From Arcobacter ellisii (GTDB lineage: Bacteria; Campylobacterota; Campylobacteria; Campylobacterales; Arcobacteraceae), in the NCBI RefSeq assembly GCF_003544915.1, contig NZ_CP032097.1:1302001-1366000 (forward strand): a stretch of DNA of 64,000 nt, given 5' to 3'. Positions 1 through 8,783 of the stretch are shown one piece after another (position 1 is the stretch's first letter; each line of letters begins with the position of its first letter). The notes under the pieces were generated by a model, which was not told the DNA's origin, ran no database searches, and saw only the letters and a program-made list of their open reading frames with translations. A program made the position numbers and the translations under genes.

Positions 1-70
1 AATTTTCCATAGAAATTACAAAATATGCAATAACTAAAAATAAAATAGGTACAAATAATTTTTTAGTCAT
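1..70 (-). CDS. Partial gene start: N-terminal membrane segment or signal peptide
   Basis: The first 23 codons of a minus-strand gene that leaves the window at its left edge. The ATG at 68-70 is followed by MTKKLFVPILFLVIAYF: two lysines and then a long hydrophobic run, as in an N-terminal signal peptide or membrane anchor. It begins 6 bases after the stop of the upstream chemoreceptor gene, so the two are probably cotranscribed. The only upstream purine stretch is a weak AAAGA. The product cannot be named from so little sequence; a periplasmic protein working with the receptor is only a guess. Confidence 0.5.
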   Translation of the reverse strand, partial: MTKKLFVPILFLVIAYFVISMEN

Positions 71-76
71 AATTCT

Positions 77-2188
77 TTATCTTTTTTCTTGAATTTTTAT
101 ACTGTTTTTTCCATCGAACTCTTTTTCATCACTATTTTTTACTATTTCAATTGCAATATTATTTGTCTCTTGTGCAATTTGTTGAGTAGTTGAAGAGATA
201 GTTGCTATTTCTTGAGTTTGTTGGTCTAGTTGATTAATAGAACTATTTATTTGCTCCATTCCTATTTGTTGTTCTTTTGATGCAGTTGAAACACTATTTA
301 TTAAATTTACTGTATTTTGAATATTGCTATTTAAAGTTGCGTATCCTTCTATCATATTTGAAGCTATTTCTTTTCCAATATTTGCTTTTGATGTTGCATT
401 TTCAACTAATATTTTAATTTCACGTGCAACTTCAGCACTTCTACTTGCAAGATTTCGTACTTCAGCAGCAACAACAGCAAATCCACGTCCTGCTTCACCA
501 GCAGTTGCTGCTTCAACAGCTGCATTTAATGAAAGAATATTTGTTTGGAAAGCAATTTGGTCAATTAGAGTAATTGATTCATTTATTGCTATAACTTGTG
601 CATTTATTTCATCCATTGATGTAGTTGTTCTATTTGCTAACTCTTCACCAGTTTTTAAAGCAGAAATTACATTTTTAGAGTATTGTGACATTTCATTTAT
701 ATTTTGACTATTTTTAGCAATAGTTGATGTGATTTCTTCAACAGCAGCAGCTGTTTCTTCTAAAGAAGCAGCTGTCGTATTTGCATTTTGAGTTAAAAAT
801 TTAACATTATCTACTAAAATATGAGCACTATTTTGTAAATTTAAACCTATAGTTTTACTATCAACTAACATTTTTGTAATAGTATTTCCAACTTGATTTA
901 TATTTTCACAAAGTTCTAAAATATCACCTTTAACTAATTTTGTATTTACTCTTTTTGTATAATCATAATTACTATAATTTTTTAATACTTCTAAAATATT
1001 ATTTATATTTGAACTTAAATTTTCAAGCATTAAATTGATTACATTTTTTAGTTCATTTAACTCATTTGAGTTTGAATTTGTCACAATTCTACTACTTAAA
1101 TGACCATCTTTTATATCATTTGCAACTTTTGTTGCATCATCAATCAATGCTTTATCTTTTATGATATTTTCTTGAACTTTGATTATATTTGAGTTGATGA
1201 TTTTAGACATATTTCCAAATTCATTATCATTTTTGTCATCTAAAAGATTTATATTTTTTGTTTCATTATTTAAAAATGCAAAAAACTCTCCTAACCCTTC
1301 TTGAAAAGTTGATAAAGATTTATTGATTACTCTACTAATATATAAAAGAGCAATAATAATAAATAAAGCGATAATTATGATTATACTATAAGAATAAAAT
1401 ACTATTTTATCGTGTAATTCAACTATTTTTTGACTAATTCCTGTAGTTAAAATTTCTTGAGATTTTGCACATTTGTGAACAATATCTCTCATCTCTTTCA
1501 TCATTCCAGAATTTTCATTAAAACCTTTTTCTTTTTCAGAAGTTACAAGATTCAAAAAATCTGTTTTATAACTAGAAATTAAAGGTATTATCTCTTTATA
1601 TTTTTCATCTTTTTCAAGTTTTATAATAATTTTATTAAAATTCTCTACATATTTTTCATCAAGTCTTAGCATAAAATCTTTTTCTTGTTTTCTTAAATCA
1701 TAAACTGTTGCAAGTAGATAATTATCATTTGATTTTTTTGCAAATTCTTGAACTAAATGTACACTATTTCTTAGTGAACCATATAAACCATTGTCCTCTT
1801 TTAATCCTATTTTTTGTTGTAGATTAACAATTTTTGTAAAAATTGTAGAGTAATCTTTTATAATAGTGTTGTAGTTATTTAATTTCGTTTTATCTAAATC
1901 AAATAAGTCAAAATTAGTATCTAACGTTGAACTAATTTTTTGAATATTTGATATGTTTTCATTAAATTTTTCAAGATATTTTAAATCTTTTCTTGAAAGA
2001 AAATCTTTTTCATTTTTTCTTAATTCCAACTGTTGAATCTCTAGTTTATTAATTTGTGTACCAATATTTTCAATTTCACTGATTTTATTTATAGAAAGAA
2101 GTTCTATAAATAAAATTAATACAAATGATAAAGAAATAATAATTGATAGACTAATTAATTTTGTTTTTATTGATATATTATCTAGCAT
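77..2188 (-). CDS. Methyl-accepting chemotaxis protein, HBM-type sensor
   Basis: Membrane chemoreceptor that would signal to CheA/CheW. I start it at the ATG in [10 protein letters not shown] because AAAGG lies 7 bases before it; an in-frame ATG 36 bases upstream (2224) has no ribosome binding site. The protein has a TM segment near the N-terminus, a helical periplasmic region, a second TM, a HAMP-like stretch, and a C-terminal signalling domain with the hairpin tip [20 protein letters not shown] and the [15 protein letters not shown] motif. The periplasmic region carries two copies of an EKDF(L/M)xR motif, about 130 residues apart. That is typical of the helical bimodular (HBM) fold, which binds organic acids in some receptors. 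The ligand here is unknown. It ends without a CheR-tethering pentapeptide. Confidence 0.93.
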   Translation of the reverse strand: MLDNISIKTKLISLSIIISLSFVLILFIELLSINKISEIENIGTQINKLEIQQLELRKNEKDFLSRKDLKYLEKFNENISNIQKISSTLDTNFDLFDLDKTKLNNYNTIIKDYSTIFTKIVNLQQKIGLKEDNGLYGSLRNSVHLVQEFAKKSNDNYLLATVYDLRKQEKDFMLRLDEKYVENFNKIIIKLEKDEKYKEIIPLISSYKTDFLNLVTSEKEKGFNENSGMMKEMRDIVHKCAKSQEILTTGISQKIVELHDKIVFYSYSIIIIIALFIIIALLYISRVINKSLSTFQEGLGEFFAFLNNETKNINLLDDKNDNEFGNMSKIINSNIIKVQENIIKDKALIDDATKVANDIKDGHLSSRIVTNSNSNELNELKNVINLMLENLSSNINNILEVLKNYSNYDYTKRVNTKLVKGDILELCENINQVGNTITKMLVDSKTIGLNLQNSAHILVDNVKFLTQNANTTAASLEETAAAVEEITSTIAKNSQNINEMSQYSKNVISALKTGEELANRTTTSMDEINAQVIAINESITLIDQIAFQTNILSLNAAVEAATAGEAGRGFAVVAAEVRNLASRSAEVAREIKILVENATSKANIGKEIASNMIEGYATLNSNIQNTVNLINSVSTASKEQQIGMEQINSSINQLDQQTQEIATISSTTQQIAQETNNIAIEIVKNSDEKEFDGKNSIKIQEKR

Positions 2189-2256
2189 AATAAAGCCTTT
2201 TTTGTAATTCTTATTAATAATCATATCGAATTATCAATTATTTAACAAAAAGTAAA

Positions 2257-2262
2257 TATAAT
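2257..2262 (+). promoter_or_regulatory. Promoter -10 box for the response regulator gene
   Basis: A perfect TATAAT lies 28 bases before the TTG start at 2291, in the divergent gap between the chemoreceptor and the two-component pair. The -35 region (around TTTAAC) is weak, as is common in Campylobacterota. This is inferred from sequence only. Confidence 0.5.
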
Positions 2263-2290
2263 CAATCAACAATAAATGTAAGGAAGGACT

Positions 2291-2953
2291 TTGTATAAGG
2301 TTTTAGTTTTAGAAGATGATGAACTTTTTGCATCAACAATTGAAGATTTTTTAAGTGATGAAGGTTTTATTGTTGATATTGCATATGATGGAGAAGAGTG
2401 TTTAAATCTAAATTATGAAAATAATTATGATTTATATATTTTTGATATTAATGTTCCAAAAATAAATGGACTAGAACTCTTATTGAACTTACGAAAAAGT
2501 GAAGACAACACTCCGACAATTTTTTTAACTTCTTATAAAGATAAAGATACTTTACATGATGCTTTTTTAAAAGGTTGTGATGATTATTTGAAAAAACCAG
2601 TTGATTTGGATGAACTTCTTTTACGAATGAAAGCATTACTAAAAAGAAATAAAAAACAGTTTGAAATTATAAAACTGACTGAAACTTTAACTTTTAATCC
2701 TTTAAATAAAAGACTTTATGAAAATGGTGAAGATTTGAATTTACCTGTAAAAGTTTTAGAACTAATGGAACTATTTATTGAAAATAGGGGAGAAATAGTT
2801 ACTAAAGATATGATAATCGCAAAATTATGGGCAACAAGCCAAGAGTATAGTGAAGGTTCTATCAGGGTTTATATAAATCACATAAAAAAACTTTTTGAAA
2901 ATAAAGACTCTATTTCAAATATTAAAGGTATAGGATATAAAGTTGAATTCTAA
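2291..2953 (+). CDS. OmpR-family response regulator
   Basis: DNA-binding response regulator of a two-component system. It starts at TTG with AGGAAGG placed 3 to 9 bases upstream. The receiver domain (about residues 1-115) has the acidic pair D9/D10, phospho-acceptor D52 (in YIFDINVP), the conserved Thr/Ser in FLTS and the Lys of LKKPVD. The C-terminal winged helix (about 125-220) ends with the usual NIKGIGYK signature. The next gene, a histidine kinase, overlaps its end by 11 bases, so the two are certainly a pair. The regulated genes are not known. Confidence 0.93.
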   Translation: MYKVLVLEDDELFASTIEDFLSDEGFIVDIAYDGEECLNLNYENNYDLYIFDINVPKINGLELLLNLRKSEDNTPTIFLTSYKDKDTLHDAFLKGCDDYLKKPVDLDELLLRMKALLKRNKKQFEIIKLTETLTFNPLNKRLYENGEDLNLPVKVLELMELFIENRGEIVTKDMIIAKLWATSQEYSEGSIRVYINHIKKLFENKDSISNIKGIGYKVEF

Positions 2954-3794
2954 AAAAAGAGATTTTTTAATCTCAATCTCTATAATCTTCACTTTTTGTT
3001 TGGTGATTATTTTATATTTAAACTATTTTTTTATCTCTAAATTTGGTCTAAATCAGGATAATTTTATATATATAATTGTTCCTTTGATTATTTTAGGTTT
3101 GGCAATTTTTTTAAGTTTTTCAATCTCTATTTTAAAACCACTGTTTAAAAGTGATGAGAAATTGGAACTAAGTATTAAAGAGACTATTCATGAATTAAAT
3201 ATTCCTGTTTCTACTATAAAAATGAATACTCAACTTTTAGAAAAAACAATCAAAGATGAAAAGAGTTTAAAAAGATTAGAAAGAATAAAACAAGCTAGTA
3301 ATAATCTTTTGAAATTGTATGAAAATATGGAATATAACATCAAAAAAGAGATAGACAAAATAGATAAACAAGAGTTTTTTCTTGATGAAATAATAAAAAT
3401 TTCAATTGATAAATTTGATGATATTAAAAAAGATACTAAAATTTTAGTTGATGTGCCAAATGTCACAGTTAAAAGTGATATAAATGGTTTTATAAAAACA
3501 ATTGATAATCTAATTTCAAATGCTATAAAATATAATTTAAAAGAAAATCCAATAGTTGAAATATCTTATAAAAATTCTATTTTATCTATTTATAATAGTG
3601 GCGAAAAAATAGATACAAAAAATCTATTTATAGTTTTTGATAAATATTTCCAAGAAAATCCTTCTAATGATGGATTTGGTTTAGGACTTGCTATGGTAAA
3701 AGAGTTTTGTGACAAAAATAAGATTTTAATCAACATAGAAACTACTGAAAGTGGAAATAGATTCAATCTAAATTTAAAAAATATAATTATTTAA
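2943..3794 (+). CDS. Sensor histidine kinase
   Basis: Cognate kinase of the preceding regulator. It starts at TTG inside the last codons of that gene, with AGGAT upstream. At 283 residues it is small: two TM helices (about 8-32 and 42-65) with only a short loop between them and no sizeable periplasmic sensor. The HisKA phosphoacceptor is H83 in IHELNIPV. The ATPase domain has an N-box (DNLISNAIKYN) and a glycine box (GFGLGLAMVKEF). The short loop suggests it senses the membrane or a partner protein rather than a soluble ligand; that is inference. Confidence 0.9.
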   Translation: MNSKKRDFLISISIIFTFCLVIILYLNYFFISKFGLNQDNFIYIIVPLIILGLAIFLSFSISILKPLFKSDEKLELSIKETIHELNIPVSTIKMNTQLLEKTIKDEKSLKRLERIKQASNNLLKLYENMEYNIKKEIDKIDKQEFFLDEIIKISIDKFDDIKKDTKILVDVPNVTVKSDINGFIKTIDNLISNAIKYNLKENPIVEISYKNSILSIYNSGEKIDTKNLFIVFDKYFQENPSNDGFGLGLAMVKEFCDKNKILINIETTESGNRFNLNLKNIII

Positions 3795-3816
3795 AAGGTC
3801 TACTTTTAAAATAAAT

Positions 3817-3822
3817 TATAAT
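3817..3822 (+). promoter_or_regulatory. Promoter -10 box for the SPFH/NfeD operon
   Basis: A perfect TATAAT lies 38 bases before the ATG at 3861, in the short gap after the kinase gene. It would give the SPFH/NfeD pair its own transcript. Confidence 0.45.
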
Positions 3823-3860
3823 ATTATTGTTGAAAGTTTAAATTAAAAAAAGGAAATTCA

Positions 3861-4790
3861 ATGGAAACAAGTATGGTGTTTGCAATTGCAATAATATTTT
3901 TTGCTTTAATAGTCATTGTAAAAGGTATAAAAATTGTTCCTCAATCAGATTTATATTTGATTGAAAGATTAGGAAAATTTAACAAAGTATTACATGGTGG
4001 TTTTCATATAATCATACCAATAATTGATAATGTAAGAGCTGTTCTTACATCAAGAGAACAATTAGTTGATATTGCTAAACAATCAGTTATTACAAAGGAT
4101 AATGTAAATATTTCTATAGATGGGATAGTTTTTTGTAAAGTAGATGATGCAATGCAAGCAACTTATAATGTAGTTGATTTTAAAAATGCTATTGCAAATC
4201 TTGCAATGACTACATTAAGAGCTGAAATTGGTGGAATGGATTTAGATGATACTTTATCAAATAGAGAAACTTTAAATGCAAAATTACAAAGTGAACTAGG
4301 AAGTGCAGCAACAAACTGGGGAATTAAAGTAACTAGAGTTGAAATTTCTGATATTTCAGTTCCACAAGAAATCGAAAGAGCTATGAATATGCAAATGGAA
4401 GCTGAAAGGGAAAAAAGAGCTATTGAAACAAAAGCAAGAGCTGATAAAGAAGCAGTTATTAGAAAAGCAGAAGCATTTAAACAAGAAGAAGTTTTAAAAG
4501 CAGAAGCAATTGAGCGAATGGCAGATGCAAGAAGATATGAGCAAGAACAGCTTGCTGCAGGTCAGCAAGAAGCAATGAGACTTATAAATATCTCTATGAT
4601 GGAAAATGAAAAAGCTGCAGAATTTTTACTTGCAAAAGATAGAATTGCAGCCTTTAGAGCATTGGCTGAAAGTAATTCAACTGATAAAATGATTTTACCT
4701 TATGAAGTAGCTCAAATGATTGGTTCAACTTCTGTTTTAGGAGATGCTTTTTTCAAAGGTGTAAGTAATGGAGCAACAAATAATGCTTAG
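3861..4790 (+). CDS. SPFH (band 7/stomatin) membrane protein, QmcA-like
   Basis: Membrane-anchored scaffold of the stomatin/prohibitin superfamily. One N-terminal hydrophobic helix (about residues 4-22) is followed by the SPFH domain, recognisable from IVPQSDLYLIERLGKF and the HGGFHIIIP turn. Next comes a long alanine- and glutamate-rich coiled coil (about 170-240) and a short C-terminal region. The start has AAAGGAAATTCA upstream. It overlaps the NfeD-like gene by 23 bases. The SPFH-NfeD pairing is widespread, and such proteins form oligomeric rings linked to membrane organisation or protease control. Confidence 0.93.
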   Translation: METSMVFAIAIIFFALIVIVKGIKIVPQSDLYLIERLGKFNKVLHGGFHIIIPIIDNVRAVLTSREQLVDIAKQSVITKDNVNISIDGIVFCKVDDAMQATYNVVDFKNAIANLAMTTLRAEIGGMDLDDTLSNRETLNAKLQSELGSAATNWGIKVTRVEISDISVPQEIERAMNMQMEAEREKRAIETKARADKEAVIRKAEAFKQEEVLKAEAIERMADARRYEQEQLAAGQQEAMRLINISMMENEKAAEFLLAKDRIAAFRALAESNSTDKMILPYEVAQMIGSTSVLGDAFFKGVSNGATNNA

Positions 4791-5208
4791 TGCCGTTGAT
4801 CCTTATATTCTATTAGCAATCGGTGTTGCTTTAGTAGCTTTAGAAGCTTTAATTGCCTCTTTTATACTTATTTGGTTTGGGATAAGTTTTATTATAGTTG
4901 CAGTAATTAGTTATTTTGTAGTATTTTCAGGTGCAGTTTGGCAGTTAGCAACTGTATCGTTGATTTCAATTATTTTGATTTTAGTTTTGAGAAAAAAAGT
5001 TGTAGAGATTTTTTTGAAATCAAAAGTTGAAGTTTCTGATGATTATTTAAACGAAAAAGGAATAGGAGAAATCAAAAACTCAAAAGTTTTTTATAAGGGA
5101 ACTTATTGGGATATTGATTCCCAACTTGATGAAAAAGAGTTTATTGAAGGTGAAAAAGTAGAAGTTTTAAAAACTTTTAAAAATAAAGCAACTATAGAAA
5201 AAAGATAG
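4768..5208 (+). CDS. NfeD-like membrane protein
   Basis: Partner of the upstream SPFH protein. The N-terminal half has two or three hydrophobic helices (about residues 10-75). The C-terminal part (about 85-146) is a small OB-fold-like NfeD domain, as in EKGIGEIKNSKVFYKGTYWD followed by EGEKVEVLKTFKNKATIE. This is the short NfeD1b type without a protease domain. The start at 4768 has AAAGG 8 bases upstream; a second in-frame ATG at 4783 is also possible. The gene ends inside a bidirectional terminator. Confidence 0.88.
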   Translation: MEQQIMLSAVDPYILLAIGVALVALEALIASFILIWFGISFIIVAVISYFVVFSGAVWQLATVSLISIILILVLRKKVVEIFLKSKVEVSDDYLNEKGIGEIKNSKVFYKGTYWDIDSQLDEKEFIEGEKVEVLKTFKNKATIEKR

Positions 5209-5240
5209 AAACAAAGGTTTCTATCTTTCTTTATTTTTTT
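5201..5240. terminator. Bidirectional rho-independent terminator
   Basis: A perfect 12-bp stem (AAAGATAGAAAC with GTTTCTATCTTT) around the loop AAAG, flanked by a T-rich tract on the right and an A-rich tract on the left. It lies between the convergent NfeD-like and NifX-like genes and can stop transcription from both sides. Confidence 0.85.
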
Positions 5241-5682
5241 AGTAATGAATGTTTCTTATAAAACTTTTATATAAAGGTCTTTGTAGTTTATCCTCTGGTT
5301 TTTGATTTGTTTTTGAACAATTTTTAGAATGATGATTATCCTCTTTTAAAAGAGTATGAAAATTTTTATTAGTTAATAGAGTTAAATCTCCATCTGCATA
5401 TTTTATAATTACATCTTTTAATTCTATTCTTTCATCACCTGCAAAATATACTTTTAATCCTTTGTTTAATAGGGTTTCAAAAGGTTTTTCTCCTAAGTGA
5501 GAAGTAATCAATACCTCTACATTTTTACTTTTTAACCAATTTGCAACAGCTTTTCCACCCATTTGTTCATTTTTTAATATTTCAATTTTGTTAATTTCTA
5601 TAAAAGCAAAATATTTTGCTTTTCCAAAAAGTGTCGATACTGCTGTATTTTCTTTATTTGTTTTTACTGGTATTGCAATCAT
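5239..5682 (-). CDS. NifX-like (FeMo-cofactor-binding fold) protein, cyd operon copy
   Basis: 147-residue protein of the dinitrogenase iron-molybdenum cofactor family (NifB/NifX/NafY fold): MIAIPVK, then GKAKYFAFIEINKIEILKN, then NWLKSKNVEVLITSHLGEKPFETLLNKGLKVY. No nitrogenase genes are in the window, so a nif role is unlikely. It is the last gene of the cydA-cydB operon; its ATG overlaps the stop of the 33-residue CydX-like ORF, with AAAGGAG 6 bases before the start. It has a C-terminal tail rich in His, Cys and Lys (HHSKNCSK). A paralogue lies at 9412-9753, and a fused copy in the regulator at 8784-9368. A role in metal or haem handling for the oxidase is inference. Confidence 0.85.
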   Translation of the reverse strand: MIAIPVKTNKENTAVSTLFGKAKYFAFIEINKIEILKNEQMGGKAVANWLKSKNVEVLITSHLGEKPFETLLNKGLKVYFAGDERIELKDVIIKYADGDLTLLTNKNFHTLLKEDNHHSKNCSKTNQKPEDKLQRPLYKSFIRNIHY

Positions 5683-5780
5683 TTTATCTCCTTTGTTGCA
5701 TTTTTATATGAAATTTTATATCCAAGATATATAACCACCGGCCATAAACTTAACCAAATTAATTCACTTAAATATTCCAT
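5679..5780 (-). CDS. 33-residue CydX-like small membrane protein
   Basis: Short ORF of 33 codons between cydB and the NifX-like gene. The ATG at 5778-5780 is 13 bases after the cydB stop and has AAGG 9 bases upstream. The TGA overlaps the next ATG as ATGA, a sign of translational coupling. The peptide MEYLSELIWLSLWPVVIYLG is a single amphipathic or hydrophobic helix with two tryptophans and a short lysine-rich tail. In other bacteria cytochrome bd needs a single-helix subunit of this size (CydX, CydS) encoded just after cydB, and I infer the same here. A decayed second copy at 9754-9843 keeps the core W-L-S-L-x-P-x-V-I-Y-L-G-Y. Confidence 0.7.
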   Translation of the reverse strand: MEYLSELIWLSLWPVVIYLGYKISYKNATKEIK

Positions 5781-5793
5781 TTTTTCTAACCTT

Positions 5794-6927
5794 TTAATAA
5801 TTATGTGAATCTTTAGATTCAATCTCTTCTTTTGTAATTTTTACTTTATCCATACTGTACCAAGCATAAGTTATATATGCTAATACAAAGGGAACCATCA
5901 ATGAAACATAACTCATAACCATAAGAGTATAGTGACTTCCTGAACTATTCATAATTGTTAAACTGCTTTGTAAATCAGTAGTTGAAGGATAGTAAGCTGT
6001 ATTGTTTAATCCCACATTTAATAAAATCGCCATTACAGTTAATACAATTCCTACTCCACCTGTTTTGATGCAACAAGTTTTTTTAAATGTAATAGTTACA
6101 AATACAGCTATAATAACCATCAAGACACCAATTAAGAACATAACTAAAACAATGGGCATATCCATAAAGTTTTGAAAATACTTTAATCTTTCTATTTCTA
6201 TAAAACTATTTTCGTTTATTGTATATCCATCTTTTGTAAGAATCCATAACATAAATCCTAAAAAGAAAAATAAAAAGAAAATCATATTTATTTTGATTGA
6301 ATTAACTGCTTTGATTCTTATTTTTTCATAATCTATATTATTTATAAAATATAAAGCTCCACTAATCTTTGCCAAAAATACAAGTGCAAAGCCCAATAAA
6401 TAGTTATATGGATTAAGAAGTGCTTCAAGGCCTCTTAAAGAGTTTTGCCAATCTACAAAGTTGTTTGAATCAACTATGAATTCGCTTCCACTAAAAAAAG
6501 TACTAATTGCTACTCCTAATAAAAATGTCCCAATATTTCCATTTATTTTTAAAAACATTTCATATGTTTTTTGTCCTAAAAAATTGTTTGGTTTAGTTCT
6601 GTATTCATAAGAAACAGCTTGAATAATAAAACAAAATAGAATGCTTAACCAAACCCAATAAGCTCCACCAAAACTTGTAGCATAAAATAGTGGAAAGGCT
6701 GCAAATAAAGCACCACCAAATAAAACTAAAGTTGTAAAACCTAATTCCCATTTTCTTCCTATACTATTTATTAGCATAGTTTTTTCAGTCTCATTTTCAC
6801 TTAATTTATCTATTAAAGTTTGCCCACCTTGAACAAACATAATAAATACAAAAAATCCACCTAATAAAGATATTATTATCCACCAATATTGTTGAAGTGT
6901 TATAAGTTCTAAGTTTTCAAATCCCAT
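5794..6927 (-). CDS. cydB: Cytochrome bd ubiquinol oxidase subunit II
   Basis: Second subunit of the quinol-oxidising, oxygen-reducing bd oxidase in the inner membrane. I start it at MGFENLELITLQQYWW because GGAGGT lies 7 bases before that ATG and the codon follows the cydA stop; a longer frame to 6951 would overlap cydA without a better site. About 377 residues with nine hydrophobic helices, including FVFIMFVQGGQTLI near the N-terminus, typical of CydB in length and layout. It is cotranscribed with cydA upstream and the CydX-like and NifX-like genes downstream. Confidence 0.95.
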   Translation of the reverse strand: MGFENLELITLQQYWWIIISLLGGFFVFIMFVQGGQTLIDKLSENETEKTMLINSIGRKWELGFTTLVLFGGALFAAFPLFYATSFGGAYWVWLSILFCFIIQAVSYEYRTKPNNFLGQKTYEMFLKINGNIGTFLLGVAISTFFSGSEFIVDSNNFVDWQNSLRGLEALLNPYNYLLGFALVFLAKISGALYFINNIDYEKIRIKAVNSIKINMIFFLFFFLGFMLWILTKDGYTINENSFIEIERLKYFQNFMDMPIVLVMFLIGVLMVIIAVFVTITFKKTCCIKTGGVGIVLTVMAILLNVGLNNTAYYPSTTDLQSSLTIMNSSGSHYTLMVMSYVSLMVPFVLAYITYAWYSMDKVKITKEEIESKDSHNY

Positions 6928-6928
6928 A

Positions 6929-8455
6929 TTAGTGACCTCCATTTGGACCAATTTTTATCTGTTTTGTCATAATTTTTATTTCTGCTATTAATAAAACAGT
7001 AAAAAGTATGGCAAAGATAAAAAAGCTAATCATTACATTTGTTGTTGCTATTTTTGTAGCTGCAATTCCAACAGGCATTAAGTCTTGAATAGCCCAAGGT
7101 TGTCTTCCTACTTCAGCAACTATCCATCCAGCTTCACTTGCAATATATCCTAAAGGAATACTAAAAAGTGCTGATTTTAAAACAATTGGATAGTTTAGAA
7201 TCTCTTTTTTTGTTAATAAAAATAAAACTAAAGCAAACAGTATTGTAAACCAAGTTCCAAGTCCAACCATAATATGGAATGAATAAAATGTAATAGAAAC
7301 AGGAGGAATAACATCTTCTTTATTTTTAATATGTCCATAACCAAAATATTTCATATTTTCATCAAGTAAAATTTTTGAATTATTTAATAATGATTCATTT
7401 GAAGTTTTTTTAGCCTCTTTATAAGATTCCAAAGCTTCAATGGCAATTTTACCTTTTTGCATTTTTTCTTCTACACTTAAAATTCCTCTTTCTTCATTTC
7501 CATAAACTAAATCTTTTATTCCAGGAACATAAGCATTTATATCATGGAAACTTAAAAATGATAAAGCATAAGGAATTGTAAAATCAAATAAAAAAGTATT
7601 TTCATCATTTGTTATTGTTTTTTCTGGATTTAATAAACCAAAAGCTACAATTCCAACTTTCTCTTCTCCTTCGTATAAACCTTCCATGGCTGCAAGTTTC
7701 ATAGGTTGTTTAAGAGCAACTTGATGAGCTGATTCATCTCCACTTAAAATCAAAAATATTGAAGTTATAAGTCCAAATGTAGCCCCAATAATCATAGATT
7801 TTTTAGCAAATAAAATATCTCTTTTTTTCAATAAATACCAAGCACTAACTCCTATAACAAAAAGCGAAGCTAAAACATAACCACTTCCAATAGTGTGTAA
7901 AAATTTACTAATAGCAACAGGAGAGAGTAATACATCCCAAAAATTATTCATCTCATTTCTTACCATATCTGGATTAAATGTCATTCCAACTGGATATTGC
8001 ATCCAACCATTTGCAACAAGTATCCATAAAGCAGATAGATTTGAACCAATGGCAACTAACCAAGTTGATAATAAGTGAAATCCTTTACTAACTTTTTCCC
8101 AACCAAAAAACATTACAGCAAAAAAAGTACTCTCCATAAAAAAGGCTAAAATTCCCTCAACTGCAAGTGGAGCTCCAAAAATATCTCCAACAAACCAAGA
8201 GTAATTTGCCCAGTTTGTACCAAATTCAAACTCCATTATTATTCCAGTTGCAACTCCTATTGCAAAGTTTATTGCAAATAAACCCATCCAAAATTTTGTA
8301 GTTTTTTTCCAAAATTCATTATTTGTTTTTACATAAATAGTTTCCATAATAGCAACAATGAATCCAAGTCCCAAAGTTAATGGAACAAAAATCCAATGAT
8401 ACATTGCTGTTAGTGCAAACTGAGCTCTGGACCAATCAACTAAATGCTCTTCCAT
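6929..8455 (-). CDS. cydA: Cytochrome bd ubiquinol oxidase subunit I
   Basis: Haem-bearing subunit of cytochrome bd, which oxidises quinol and reduces oxygen at low oxygen tension. 508 residues with about nine TM helices. The N-terminal SRAQFALTAMYHWIFVPLT holds the first haem-ligand histidine (H20, matching H19 of E. coli). Later come HTIGSGYVLASLF (second ligand His), the Q-loop entry QPMKLAAMEGLYE, IMVGLGTWF (methionine ligand) and GRQPWAIQD. Its start has GGAAG upstream. The DUF4492 gene lies 11 bases before it and cydB directly follows. Transcription probably starts from the symmetric promoter near 8710-8738. Confidence 0.97.
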   Translation of the reverse strand: MEEHLVDWSRAQFALTAMYHWIFVPLTLGLGFIVAIMETIYVKTNNEFWKKTTKFWMGLFAINFAIGVATGIIMEFEFGTNWANYSWFVGDIFGAPLAVEGILAFFMESTFFAVMFFGWEKVSKGFHLLSTWLVAIGSNLSALWILVANGWMQYPVGMTFNPDMVRNEMNNFWDVLLSPVAISKFLHTIGSGYVLASLFVIGVSAWYLLKKRDILFAKKSMIIGATFGLITSIFLILSGDESAHQVALKQPMKLAAMEGLYEGEEKVGIVAFGLLNPEKTITNDENTFLFDFTIPYALSFLSFHDINAYVPGIKDLVYGNEERGILSVEEKMQKGKIAIEALESYKEAKKTSNESLLNNSKILLDENMKYFGYGHIKNKEDVIPPVSITFYSFHIMVGLGTWFTILFALVLFLLTKKEILNYPIVLKSALFSIPLGYIASEAGWIVAEVGRQPWAIQDLMPVGIAATKIATTNVMISFFIFAILFTVLLIAEIKIMTKQIKIGPNGGH

Positions 8456-8466
8456 TTCTCTTCCTT

Positions 8467-8679
8467 TTAATTTTCTTTTGTTAGATTTTTATATACAAAA
8501 TCAACTTTCTCTTCATATGTCTTATATTCAGTTTTGATAGATTTATCATGGATAAAATAGTTAAGAAAAACTAATATAACTAATAATTTTATTAATATGA
8601 TTTTCCATAATGTTTTGCCAATAGTCATATTTTTAAAACCATTAAGATAAAAAGAGTAAATATTTTTAATATTCAACAT
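8467..8679 (-). CDS. DUF4492 family small membrane protein of the cyd operon
   Basis: About 70-residue protein beginning MLNIKNIYSFYLNGFKNM, with the characteristic MTIGKTLWKIILIKLLVILVFLNYF: one TM helix after a short amphipathic start. I recognise the pattern as DUF4492, which from memory sits next to cydA in Campylobacterota and Bacteroidetes. I use the ATG at 8677-8679 because AAAGGAG precedes it by 5-6 bases; a longer frame to 8700 would place its start inside the operator. It is the first gene of the cyd operon. Its function is unknown; assembly or stability of the oxidase is a fair guess. Confidence 0.8.
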   Translation of the reverse strand: MLNIKNIYSFYLNGFKNMTIGKTLWKIILIKLLVILVFLNYFIHDKSIKTEYKTYEEKVDFVYKNLTKEN

Positions 8680-8693
8680 AAAATCTCCTTTTG

Positions 8694-8738
8694 TTGACAT
8701 ATGTTCAAAATGATAACACTTTAATGAACATATGTCAA
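8694..8738. promoter_or_regulatory. Symmetric operator over the divergent cyd promoter
   Basis: Perfect 14-bp inverted repeat: TTGACATATGTTCA at 8694-8707 and TGAACATATGTCAA at 8725-8738, with a 17-base spacer. Each arm has its own palindromic core, ACATATGT. Read leftward, the right arm supplies TTGACA (8733-8738), followed by a 17-base spacer and TATCAT (8710-8715), an almost ideal sigma-70 promoter for the cyd operon; the left arm falls on the transcription start. A dimer bound at each arm would block or shape this promoter. The divergent DUF134-NifX protein is the obvious candidate ligand. A rightward -10 is less clear. Confidence 0.8.
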
Positions 8739-8783
8739 TAAAAAATCAAGAAAATTTTGATATTATTTCAAACAAGGATAAAA

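Noticed and set aside
324-707. 127-residue plus-strand frame opposite the chemoreceptor signalling domain.
   Set aside because: It is a shadow of the highly conserved helical hairpin on the other strand.
5239-5682. Reading the NifX-like proteins as evidence of nitrogen fixation.
   Set aside because: No nifHDK, nifB or nifEN gene is present, and the context is the cytochrome bd operon.
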